64,000 nt of DNA from Flavobacterium chilense (GTDB lineage: Bacteria; Bacteroidota; Bacteroidia; Flavobacteriales; Flavobacteriaceae). The stretch covers positions 1 through 64,000 of the forward strand of contig NZ_LSYT01000006.1 of NCBI RefSeq assembly GCF_001602525.1, read 5' to 3'. Shown here in pieces: positions 16,452 through 24,319 of this stretch; positions within the stretch are counted from its first letter, which is position 1; each line of letters opens with the position of its first letter. The notes beneath the pieces are model-generated. The model ran no database searches. It worked only from the letters and a program-made list of their open reading frames with translations, and was not told where the DNA came from. The position numbers and the translations under genes are program-made.

Positions 16452-18194
16452 ATGTTTAAACCCAAAAGATTAGTTGTTAAATTAGTAAGCGCAGTCATTT
16501 TAATGAGTGCTTTTTCTTCGTGTAAAAAAATTTCACAAAAATCACAATCGGTTGTGTATTCTGATTACGCTGCTTTCGATTGGTTTGATTACCGAGGAAA
16601 TGACGATGCTTACGTTAATTTATCTAAATCTGATGATGAATATCTAAATCCAATTTTGGCTGGATTTTATCCGGATCCTACAATCTGCAGGGCTGAGGAT
16701 AAATTTTATCTCGTCAATTCTTCTTTTTGTTATTTTCCGGGATTGCCCATTTTTGAAAGTACTGATTTGGTCAATTGGAAACAAATAGGAAATATCATTA
16801 ACCGTCGCGAACAGGCCGATTTTGGGAATTCCCGATTATCTGGCGGAATGTACGCACCAACGATTCGCTATCATAAAGGTATTTTTTATGTCATTTGTAC
16901 CAATGTAAGCGGAGTCGGAAATTTTATTGTGACGGCTAAAAATCCGGCAGGACCCTGGTCAAATCCAATTAAACTTCCTGAAGTCAACGGAATCGATCCG
17001 GATATTTTCTTTGATGAAGACGGAAAAGTATATATTACGCATAACGGACCTCCGCCAAATAATGTTTCGCTTCACGATGGACATCGCGCCATTTATATGC
17101 TGGAATACGATTTCGAAAAACAAAAAACCACGACAACACCCAAATTGATTATTAATGGCGGAACCGATATGGCTACAAAACCGGTTTGGATTGAAGGCCC
17201 ACATGTGTTTAAAAAAGCCGGATTTTATTATACGATTTGCGCTCAGGGCGGAACAGGATTTAATCATTCCGAAGTGGTTTTTAGAAGTAAAAATGTTTAC
17301 GGTCCTTATGAAAGTTATGCCGAAAATCCCATTTTAACGCAGTCACATTTAGATCCTAATCGTAAAAATTTGGTTTCGACAACAGGTCATGCAGATTTTG
17401 TTGAATTGCCAAATGGCGATTGGTGGTCGGTATTTTTAGGTTGCCGACCTTATGAAGGCGATTTGTACAATACAGGAAGAGAAACGTTTATGATGCCTGT
17501 AGAATGGAAAAATGACTTGCCGGAAATTGTGGGAGGAAAAGAAGCAATTCCGATGAAAAATAAGCGTCCGAATCTCCCTCTTTCAAAAGAAAAAACAGAG
17601 CCCAATAACGGAAATTTTATCTGGCGTGATGATTTTAATTCGAATGAATTGGGCTTGAAATGGAATTTTATCAGAACACCTTCTGAAAAATGGTATGAAC
17701 TGACGAACGGAAAATTGCTAATCAAACCGGGAAAAGAATCGATTCATACCGAGACCAATTTTTCTTTTATAGGAAGAAGACAACAGCATTTAAAATTTGA
17801 AACTTCAGTAAAATTTGAATTTAATCCGAAAGATAATTTGGAAGTTGCAGGTTTGACTGCTTTCCAGAATGAAAAACATTATTTACTGATTGGAAAGCGT
17901 TTGAATTCAAACGGAAAACAGGAAATTTTTGTTGAAAGAATGGCAGATAAAATCAATAATGGAAAATCTGAGATTATTTCTAAAAAAGAGCTTTCAGATT
18001 CTGATGTAGCAGTTTTTGTAAAGATTAAAGGAAATGGAAGATTGTACAGTTTTTATTTTAAAACAAAAGAAAAAGAAAAGTGGAATTTGTTAATTAAAGA
18101 TGTTGATGGTTCTATTTTGAGTACAAAAGAAGCAGGAGGATTTGTAGGAACATATTTGGCGATGTATGCGTCGAGTGCTCATTTTGGGAAATAG
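16452..18194 (+). CDS. Glycoside hydrolase family 43 lipoprotein with C-terminal beta-sandwich
   Basis: 580 residues from the ATG at 16452. An upstream in-frame ATG at 16287 lies inside the previous GH43 gene and would hide the lipoprotein signal (MSAFSSCKK). The propeller carries D75 (GFYPDPTICR), D182 (NGIDPDIF) and E248 (WIEGPHVFK). After about residue 390 a concanavalin-like domain starts (FIWRDDFNSNELGLKWNFIR), as in two-domain beta-xylosidases and arabinofuranosidases. It is probably anchored in the periplasm. Codons 31-35 contain a perfect LacI-type operator (16544-16555), which is unusual for a coding position. Confidence 0.93.
   Translation: MFKPKRLVVKLVSAVILMSAFSSCKKISQKSQSVVYSDYAAFDWFDYRGNDDAYVNLSKSDDEYLNPILAGFYPDPTICRAEDKFYLVNSSFCYFPGLPIFESTDLVNWKQIGNIINRREQADFGNSRLSGGMYAPTIRYHKGIFYVICTNVSGVGNFIVTAKNPAGPWSNPIKLPEVNGIDPDIFFDEDGKVYITHNGPPPNNVSLHDGHRAIYMLEYDFEKQKTTTTPKLIINGGTDMATKPVWIEGPHVFKKAGFYYTICAQGGTGFNHSEVVFRSKNVYGPYESYAENPILTQSHLDPNRKNLVSTTGHADFVELPNGDWWSVFLGCRPYEGDLYNTGRETFMMPVEWKNDLPEIVGGKEAIPMKNKRPNLPLSKEKTEPNNGNFIWRDDFNSNELGLKWNFIRTPSEKWYELTNGKLLIKPGKESIHTETNFSFIGRRQQHLKFETSVKFEFNPKDNLEVAGLTAFQNEKHYLLIGKRLNSNGKQEIFVERMADKINNGKSEIISKKELSDSDVAVFVKIKGNGRLYSFYFKTKEKEKWNLLIKDVDGSILSTKEAGGFVGTYLAMYASSAHFGK
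16544..16555. promoter_or_regulatory. LacI-type operator inside the GH43 coding sequence
   Basis: ACAATCGGTTGT, identical to 13769-13780, sits 92 bp after the ATG. It may act as a roadblock or as a second operator for the 13.8-kb promoter, or be chance. Confidence 0.4.
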
Positions 18195-18389
18195 TCCCAG
18201 AGGGACAGCATATTTATAGAAGATGTATTTCGCATATTTATAAAAGCCCCAGCGGGGCGATATATTATTTGTGACAAATGTGTCGCTCCGCTGGAGCTTT
18301 TAATCTGTGGGAATTGGAATTTTCTATAAATATTATGCTCTTCCAGAGCTAAATAGAAATGATAAAGATCACGGAAATGTTCTTTTGAA
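18195..18389. repeat. Intergenic palindromic repeat of the GCCCCAGCGGGG type
   Basis: AAAAGCCCCAGCGGGGCGA (18242-18260) pairs with TCGCTCCGCTGGAGCTTTT (18283-18301) around TATATTATTTGTGACAAATG. Degenerate flanks (AGTCCCAGAGGGACAGCAT and CTCTTCCAGAGCT) have the same character. A weaker relative, AGCTCCATCGGAGCG, lies near 39770. No gene is visible here. Confidence 0.6.
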
Positions 18390-18488
18390 ACCGTTTCGCG
18401 TGAGGGATAGCAGTGAAAAGCCCACAGCCGTGAGGAACGAGCAGGCGAGGACTTGTAACGGATAGCCCGACCCGCAGGGACACGCCCA
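18390..18488 (+). ncRNA. Structured RNA candidate, copy 2
   Basis: Shares AGGGATRG.AG.G and GGAYAGCCCGACC plus the CGCCC end with 575-680. The closing stem GCGTG (18398-18402) with CACGC (18481-18485) replaces GCGTT/AACGC of copy 1, a compensatory change. The variable interior is G/C-rich rather than the A/T hairpin of copy 1. It lies about 100 bp before the GntR gene, and the upstream words ATAAATATTAT and AAAGATC are also shared with copy 1. Transcribed strand and role are unknown. Confidence 0.6.
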
Positions 18489-18560
18489 ATTAGAATAAAC
18501 AACCAAAAAAATAACATAATTTATGTGAAAAATAATTTTTTATAACCGGGTTTTCGTTAT

Positions 18561-18597
18561 TTTAGCATACCAGAACAGAACGGAACAGTATGCTAAA
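18561..18597. promoter_or_regulatory. Perfect inverted repeat spanning the GntR start codon
   Basis: TTTAGCATAC (18561-18570) and GTATGCTAAA (18588-18597) are perfect 10-bp arms separated by 17 bp. The ATG at 18590 lies in the right arm. It could be an autoregulatory operator or an RNA hairpin that hides the start codon. Confidence 0.55.
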
Positions 18598-19600
18598 CGA
18601 AGAACAGGAAAAATTTGTATTTACTATAAATCATGATAGTGATATTCCGAAATACCAGCAGTTGGTAAACGGAATTAATAATGCCATTGCAGAGAATATT
18701 TTACAAAAGGGGGATTTGCTTCCGTCAGTAAATAGTATTTGTAAAACGAATCAGTTATCGAGAGATACGGTTTTTAAAGCCTATACGATTTTAAAAGACC
18801 AAAAAACGATCGATTCTGTGCCTAATAAAGGATATTACGTTTCGGGTGAGACGAGAAAAGTGCTTTTGGTTTTAGACACTTTTAAGGCGTATAAAGAGGT
18901 TTTGTACCATTCGTTTGTCAATAATCTGCCGGATAATGTGATTACAGATGTGCAGTTTCATCATTATAATATTGATGTTTTTAAAACGATCATCAATAAC
19001 GGAATCGGGAAGTATTACAAATATGTGGTTATGAATTTTGATCACAAGGAAATTGCTCCGGCATTGTCGGCGATTTCAAAAGATAAACTGCTTTTGATAG
19101 ACTGGAATATTCAGGCAGATCAAAGTTATAATTATGTTTTTCAGGATTTTGGAAAAGCTTTTTATGAGTCTTTGACACAAGCGGTTGATTTGTTTAAAAA
19201 GTACAAAAAGATACAATTTGTGTATCCGGATTTTACAAATCACCCAAAAGAAACGGTTGATTTTTTTAAGAAATTCTGTGCTGATTTCGGTTTTGAATAT
19301 GAGATTATTACAGACCCTAAAAAGTTCAATATCGAAAAAGGAATGGCTTATATCAGTGTAAGTGACAGGATTTTAGGGCACTTTTTGGAGCAGTGCAAAG
19401 AGAAAGATCTGGAACCTGGAAAAGACCTTGGGTTTTTATCGTATAACGAAACACCAATGAAGAAATTTATATATAAAGGGATTTCGGTTGTATCAACTGA
19501 TTTTAAAGAACTAGGAACCAAAGCAGCGGCATTTATTACACACGACGAAGAAACGCAGTGTTATGTGCCAACAAATTTAATAATAAGAGAATCATTGTAA
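18590..19600 (+). CDS. GntR-type regulator with sugar-binding sensor, xylose module
   Basis: 336 residues. An N-terminal winged helix of the GntR fold (IPKYQQLVNGINNAIAENIL, then GDLLPSVNSICKTNQLSRDTVFKAYTIL, residues about 20-75) is joined to a C-terminal domain of the periplasmic-binding-protein/LacI type (from about 90), including GFLSYNETPMKKF and GISVVSTDFKELG near the end. Such chimeras sense a sugar. The gene is followed after 2 bp by xylulokinase and then xylose isomerase, so control of xylose catabolism is likely. The gene carries the inverted repeat described at 18561-18597 over its own start. Confidence 0.88.
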   Translation: MLNEEQEKFVFTINHDSDIPKYQQLVNGINNAIAENILQKGDLLPSVNSICKTNQLSRDTVFKAYTILKDQKTIDSVPNKGYYVSGETRKVLLVLDTFKAYKEVLYHSFVNNLPDNVITDVQFHHYNIDVFKTIINNGIGKYYKYVVMNFDHKEIAPALSAISKDKLLLIDWNIQADQSYNYVFQDFGKAFYESLTQAVDLFKKYKKIQFVYPDFTNHPKETVDFFKKFCADFGFEYEIITDPKKFNIEKGMAYISVSDRILGHFLEQCKEKDLEPGKDLGFLSYNETPMKKFIYKGISVVSTDFKELGTKAAAFITHDEETQCYVPTNLIIRESL

Positions 19601-19602
19601 GT

Positions 19603-21084
19603 ATGTATTATATTGGATATGATATTGGAAGTTCGTCTGTAAAGGCGGCTTTAGTAGAAGCAGAAACGGGCAAAAAAATAATTGTTTTGAATGAGCCTCA
19701 AAACGAAATGGAAATTTTATCGCTTCATCCGGATTGGGCAGAGCAGGATCCGGAGATTTGGTGGCAACACATTTGTACGGCAACTAAAAGAGCAATTCGC
19801 GAAGCTAATATTGATGCATCGAAAATTCAGGGAATTGGAATTTCATATCAAATGCACGGATTGGTGATTGTGGATGCAGCCGGAAATGCACTTCGAAATT
19901 CGATTATTTGGTGTGACAGCCGTGCGGTTGAAATTGGGAATACCGCTTTCGCCGAAATTGGAGAAGATAAATGTATGTCGCATTTATTGAATTCACCCGG
20001 AAATTTTACAGCTTCGAAACTAAAATGGGTAAAAGAAAACGAGCCTGAAGTCTACAATAAAATTGCTAAATACATGCTTCCGGGAGATTATATCGCTTTG
20101 AAATTAACAGGCGAAGTAACAACAACTAAAAATGGTTTGTCAGAAGGAATGCTTTGGGATTATAAAGAAAATAAAGTAGCCGACTGGCTTTTGGATTATT
20201 ACGGAATTGACCAATCTTTGACGCCTAAAATCGTAGAAAATTTTACGAATCAGGGAGTTGTTACTGAAAAAGCTTCGGCAGAATGTGGTCTTCCAGCGGG
20301 AATCCCGATTGTGTACAGAGCAGGAGATCAGCCTAATAATGCCTTATCACTAAATGTTTTGAATCCGGGAGAAGTAGCAGCGACTGGCGGAACTTCTGGG
20401 GTGTTTTATGCCGTAAGCGAAATGTCGTCAGGAAAAAGCACTCGAGTAAACAATTTCGTTCACGTAAATTACGAATTAGAAACGCCGAGAATTGGGAAAC
20501 TTTTAAATATAAACGGAGCAGGAATTCAGTACAGATGGCTTCGTAATAATATGGGCAACGAAAGTTATGAAGCCATGAATGAAAAAGCTTCAAATGTTGA
20601 GGTAGGATCAGAAGGTGTTGTCGTGATTCCGTTTGGAAATGGTGCTGAACGTATGTTCAATAATAAAAATATTGGGACACATTTTTTAAATCTCAACCTG
20701 AATATTCACAACAGTGCGCATTTGTTTAGAGCTTCTCTTGAAGGAATTGCGTTTTCGTTTGTGTACGGAATGGAATGTTTGAAAGAGGATAATGCGACGA
20801 TTAATGTGATTAGAGCCGGAAATGATAATCTTTTCCGTTCGGAGATTTTCTCCAATACAGTGGCGACTTTAATTGGTCACGAAATTGAAATTTACAACAC
20901 AACAGGAGCAGTTGGAGCGGCGAGAGCAGTTGGTTTAAAAGATGGTGATTACAGCAAGTTTGGAGCTAACGTAAGCGACAACGATCACGTAATGACGTTT
21001 TTACCGTTGCATAACGCAGCGCCTTACGAAACGGCTTATAAAAAATGGAAACAAGAATTAGAATTAATATTAACAACTAAATAA
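19603..21084 (+). CDS. xylB: Xylulokinase
   Basis: 493 residues from the ATG at 19603, 2 bp after the GntR stop. An earlier in-frame ATG at 19558 lies within that gene. FGGY kinase features: N-terminal phosphate loop YIGYDIGSSSVKAALVE, DWAEQDPEIWW, GISYQMHGLVIVD with the xylulokinase-type MHG segment, WCDSRAVE, and GATGGTSGVFYAVSE-like adenine-side glycine loop near 265. It phosphorylates D-xylulose to xylulose 5-phosphate in the cytoplasm. Together with xylA it forms the usual Bacteroidota xylose route. Confidence 0.95.
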   Translation: MYYIGYDIGSSSVKAALVEAETGKKIIVLNEPQNEMEILSLHPDWAEQDPEIWWQHICTATKRAIREANIDASKIQGIGISYQMHGLVIVDAAGNALRNSIIWCDSRAVEIGNTAFAEIGEDKCMSHLLNSPGNFTASKLKWVKENEPEVYNKIAKYMLPGDYIALKLTGEVTTTKNGLSEGMLWDYKENKVADWLLDYYGIDQSLTPKIVENFTNQGVVTEKASAECGLPAGIPIVYRAGDQPNNALSLNVLNPGEVAATGGTSGVFYAVSEMSSGKSTRVNNFVHVNYELETPRIGKLLNINGAGIQYRWLRNNMGNESYEAMNEKASNVEVGSEGVVVIPFGNGAERMFNNKNIGTHFLNLNLNIHNSAHLFRASLEGIAFSFVYGMECLKEDNATINVIRAGNDNLFRSEIFSNTVATLIGHEIEIYNTTGAVGAARAVGLKDGDYSKFGANVSDNDHVMTFLPLHNAAPYETAYKKWKQELELILTTK

Positions 21085-21090
21085 GATAAA

Positions 21091-22416
21091 ATGATAGTTT
21101 TAGGAGATAAAGAATACTACAAAGGTATTGGTCAAATTAAATTTGAAGGAAAGGAATCTGATAATCCACTGGCATTTAAATATTACAATCCGGACCAGGT
21201 TGTGGCTGGAAAAACAATGCGTGAACACTTTAGATTTGCTATCGCGTATTGGCATACATTCTGCGGACAAGGTAGCGATCCATTCGGACCAGGAACACAA
21301 CAATTTGCATGGGATCAGTCTTCAGATCCTTATCAGGCTGCAAAAGATAAGGCAGATGCTGCTTTTGAATTTATCAGCAAAATGGGATTCGATTATTTTT
21401 GTTTCCACGATTACGATTTAATTGCTGAAGGAGCAACTTTTGCAGAATCAGAAAAACGTCTGGCATTCATTACAGATTACTTAAAACAGAAAAAAACGGA
21501 GTCTGGAATTAAATTGCTTTGGGGAACTTCAAACTGTTTTTCAAACCCAAGATTCATGAACGGAGCCGCTACAAATCCTGATTTTAATGTAGTAGCAAGA
21601 GCTGGAGGACAAGTAAAATTAGCTCTTGACGCAACAATCGCTTTAGGTGGAGAAAACTACGTATTCTGGGGTGGCAGAGAAGGTTATATGTCTTTGCTAA
21701 ACACAGATATGGGAAGAGAATTAGATCATATGGCGCAATTTCTTGCAATGTCAAGAGACTACGCAAGAGCACAAGGTTTTAAAGGAACTTTCTTTATCGA
21801 GCCAAAACCAATGGAACCATCAAAACACCAATACGATTTTGACTCGGCTACAGCAATTGGATTCTTGAAAAATTATGGTTTAGATAAAGATTTCAAAATT
21901 AATATTGAGGTAAACCACGCTACATTGGCACAGCACACTTTCCAACACGAATTGGAAGTGGCGGCAAAAGCAGGAATGTTAGGAAGTATCGATGCAAACA
22001 GAGGCGATTACCAAAATGGTTGGGATACAGACCAATTCCCAAATAACATTCAGGAAACTACCGAAGCCATGTTGGTTTTCTTAAAAGCCGGTGGATTGCA
22101 AGGCGGTGGAGTTAACTTTGATGCTAAAATCAGAAGAAATTCTACAGATCTGGAAGATGTTTTCTTAGCGCACATTGGCGGAGCAGATACCTTTGCCAGA
22201 GCATTATTGACTGCAGATAAAATCATTACTTCTTCTCCTTACGAGAAATTAAGAACAGAAAGATACAGCTCATTTGATTCCGGAAAAGGAAAAGAGTTTG
22301 CTGACGGAAAATTAAACCTGAAAGATCTTTATACTATCGCTCACGAAAATGGAGAATTAAACCTTCAAAGCGGTAAACAGGAATTGTTTGAAAACATCAT
22401 CAACCAATATATTTAA
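21091..22416 (+). CDS. xylA: Xylose isomerase
   Basis: 441 residues, the long (group II) type. Diagnostic blocks: [32 protein letters not shown] (catalytic His/Asp), [25 protein letters not shown] (metal Glu at 237), [19 protein letters not shown] and [20 protein letters not shown] with the metal Asp residues. It converts D-xylose to D-xylulose using Mg or Mn. It starts 6 bp after xylB, so both are surely one transcript. An AAACCTAACAGG hairpin follows at 22438. Confidence 0.97.
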   Translation: MIVLGDKEYYKGIGQIKFEGKESDNPLAFKYYNPDQVVAGKTMREHFRFAIAYWHTFCGQGSDPFGPGTQQFAWDQSSDPYQAAKDKADAAFEFISKMGFDYFCFHDYDLIAEGATFAESEKRLAFITDYLKQKKTESGIKLLWGTSNCFSNPRFMNGAATNPDFNVVARAGGQVKLALDATIALGGENYVFWGGREGYMSLLNTDMGRELDHMAQFLAMSRDYARAQGFKGTFFIEPKPMEPSKHQYDFDSATAIGFLKNYGLDKDFKINIEVNHATLAQHTFQHELEVAAKAGMLGSIDANRGDYQNGWDTDQFPNNIQETTEAMLVFLKAGGLQGGGVNFDAKIRRNSTDLEDVFLAHIGGADTFARALLTADKIITSSPYEKLRTERYSSFDSGKGKEFADGKLNLKDLYTIAHENGELNLQSGKQELFENIINQYI

Positions 22417-22437
22417 TTGGTTTAGATTTTAATATCA

Positions 22438-22469
22438 AACCTAACAGGTTTTCAAAACCTGTTAGGTTT
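22438..22469 (+). terminator. Hairpin after xylA
   Basis: AAACCTAACAGGTTT pairs with AAACCTGTTAGGTTT across two bases. It is a symmetric strong hairpin 22 bp after the xylA stop, a likely terminator or mRNA 3' stabiliser. Confidence 0.6.
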
Positions 22470-23048
22470 CTACAAAAATATTTAGTGAGAGAAAAATCTA
22501 AAAAAAAAGTTTAAGTTTTAAACATGATAGCTATAAAACGTTATCAGTTTGATAAACTGTTTTTAGATAAAAACTTCGAAAATGTGTATTAAGATTATGG
22601 CTTTTTTGCATTAAAATTTCAGAAAAATAGATTGAAGGTTTAGTTACTATTTTTTGAAAATTGAAATGAATAAAAAGTCAGTTTGATGAAATAATAAGTG
22701 AGTATTTTTTATTGAAGGTTTTTTGAAGAGCAGAATCAATCGGAATGCACATTTTTTTTCTCGCTGGATGTTAAACGCACTGCTGTGCGTCTACTAAAAA
22801 CAATTTTTGTCAAAGTTTAAAACTTTGACAAAGTTAATTACGCAAAGAAGTACACAATCTTGTCATTTCGAGGAACGAGAAATCCTCGCAAGAAACTCTA
22901 TAAAGATTGGCGATCCTCAGTGTGGAGCTACTTACGAAGATTTCTCGTTCCTTGAAATGACAAAATGGAGAGGAATTCAAATCATTAAAAACTTTATGTT
23001 AGACGCACTACAGTGCATCTCTACAACCAACCTTAAACCAAAAAACTT
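22470..23048. repeat. Gene-free gap with three kinds of palindromic repeat
   Basis: 22470-22770 is A/T-rich without recognised signals. TTAAACGCACTGCTGTGCGT (from 22771) recurs as TTAGACGCACTACAGTGCAT (from 22999). GTCAAAGTTTAAAACTTTGAC forms a hairpin near 22809. 22861-22962 is the second full copy of the 100-bp TGTCATTTCG palindrome (copy 1 at 9600). An open frame across the repeats (22807-23052) is explained by the repeats and is not a gene. Confidence 0.65.
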
Positions 23049-23705
23049 ATGAAATTTTTTATTGATACTGCTAATTTAGAAGACATTAGAGAGGCACAAT
23101 CTCTTGGTGTTCTGGATGGCGTAACCACCAATCCGTCTTTAATGGCAAAAGAAGGTATTACAGGAAAAGAAAATATCCTGAAGCATTATCTTGACATTTG
23201 TAATATTGTTGACGGAGATGTTTCGGCTGAGGTAATTTCAACCGATTTTGACGGAATGATAAGAGAAGGAGAGGAGCTTGCTGCACTGCATCCGCAGATT
23301 GTGGTAAAATTACCCATGATTGGCGATGGTATAAAAGCCTGTAAATATTTTTCTTCTAAAGGAATCAAAACCAATGTTACTTTAGTGTTTTCTGCAGGAC
23401 AAGCTTTGTTAGCAGCAAAAGCAGGCGCAACTTATGTTTCTCCGTTTTTAGGACGTTTAGATGATGTTTCGACAGACGGAATGCATCTTATTGCTGAAAT
23501 AAGAGAAATCTATGATAATTACGATTATCAAACTCAGATATTATCAGCTTCGGTAAGGCATACGATGCATATTGTTAATTGTGCTAAAGTTGGATCAGAC
23601 GTGATGACCGGACCACTTTCAGCAATTAAAGGATTATTAAAACATCCTTTAACAGATATTGGTTTGAAACAATTTGTTGAAGATGCAAAAAAGATGAACT
23701 TGTAA
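23049..23705 (+). CDS. Transaldolase / fructose-6-phosphate aldolase-like protein
   Basis: 218 residues, the short transaldolase type (subfamily with FSA and bacterial TalC). [20 protein letters not shown] at the N-terminus, [13 protein letters not shown], catalytic Lys 87 in [43 protein letters not shown] and QILSASVRH are all conserved. As a transaldolase it would link xylulose 5-phosphate to glycolysis through the pentose phosphate pathway. Transaldolase versus F6P aldolase activity cannot be told from what is visible. It lies downstream of xylA but behind a hairpin and 630 bp of repeats, so it may have its own promoter. Confidence 0.92.
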   Translation: MKFFIDTANLEDIREAQSLGVLDGVTTNPSLMAKEGITGKENILKHYLDICNIVDGDVSAEVISTDFDGMIREGEELAALHPQIVVKLPMIGDGIKACKYFSSKGIKTNVTLVFSAGQALLAAKAGATYVSPFLGRLDDVSTDGMHLIAEIREIYDNYDYQTQILSASVRHTMHIVNCAKVGSDVMTGPLSAIKGLLKHPLTDIGLKQFVEDAKKMNL

Positions 23706-23770
23706 TTTTTTAGGTCGGTTTAAGATTGATTTTTGTGTCGGTTTTAATGTAACAAATTACAATATTTTTT

Positions 23771-23806
23771 AATCCCCTTTCAATTCAATTTGGAGGGGAT
23801 TTTTTT
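23771..23806 (+). terminator. Terminator after the transaldolase gene
   Basis: AATCCCCT pairs with AGGGGATT across a loop, followed by a run of T. It is a canonical intrinsic terminator 65 bp after the stop codon. Confidence 0.85.
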
Positions 23807-23815
23807 ATTTTACAG

Positions 23816-23827
23816 GCAACCGATTGC
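23816..23827. promoter_or_regulatory. LacI-type operator, distal site before SusC
   Basis: GCAACCGATTGC is the most symmetric member of the set. The preceding TTTTACA resembles that before the 5090 and 13847 sites. It lies 493 bp before the SusC start and 351 bp (centre to centre) from the proximal site. Confidence 0.55.
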
Positions 23828-24319
23828 TTGTTTTGATCTTTTTTTAAAGAGTTATAGCATTTACAGCTATATTGTTGTTGTTGAATGGTCTAAAAGGTTT
23901 TATTCTTACGTTTATTTGATAAATCATTCAATTTTTCGTATCATTTTTTGTAAATCAATTTTGATTAAAATGTGCTTTTGATCAAAAAAAATGAGTTTTG
24001 CCTTTTTTATGTTTTTTTTAAGGTTTTTGTATAAATTCTTTAATATCTCTAACGTTTTCGTAACTCTCATTGCTTATTTTGAATAATGTTTAATATTTTA
24101 TAGGTATAAATATATATTACACTTTTTTTAAAGCAATTTTTTTAATAATTCGGAAAAAAAATTAACGCAACCGATTGTGTGTTGTTGTTTTTTATATATA
24201 TTTGTTTTTATAAAGGCTTGTAAATCGTTCAGATTCAATGGTGAAAAAACAAGGGAAATAAGTCTCCAAAAACAAGAAACTAACTAAACCATACTATTAA
24301 CTAATTAAACCAATTATTT
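23828..24319 (+). promoter_or_regulatory. Long A/T-rich leader and promoter of the xylan SusCD operon
   Basis: No gene is visible. The key part is GCAACCGATTGT at 24167-24178 (LacI-type operator) followed by TATATTTG at 24197-24204, an exact TAnnTTTG -7 box. The -33 region, about 20 bp before the box, falls inside the operator, so binding would block RNA polymerase. The predicted leader to the ATG is about 110 nt. The stretch 23830-24160 is extremely A/T-rich with no recognised element. Confidence 0.6.

Noticed and set aside
18179..18517. 112-codon minus-strand ORF
   Set aside because: It is made of the GCCCCAGCGGGG palindrome and the structured RNA copy 2 read backwards; the first RNA copy has no matching frame.
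22807..23052. 81-codon ORF before the transaldolase gene
   Set aside because: It runs through the 100-bp palindrome and other repeats, whose other copies are not in conserved frames.
23790..23981. 63-codon ORF in the SusC leader
   Set aside because: It starts within a terminator stem, crosses an operator, and its composition simply reflects A/T-rich DNA.
23706..24319. Riboswitch in the long SusC leader
   Set aside because: After the predicted start at the TATATTTG box only about 110 nt remain, with no recognisable aptamer or terminator/antiterminator pair.
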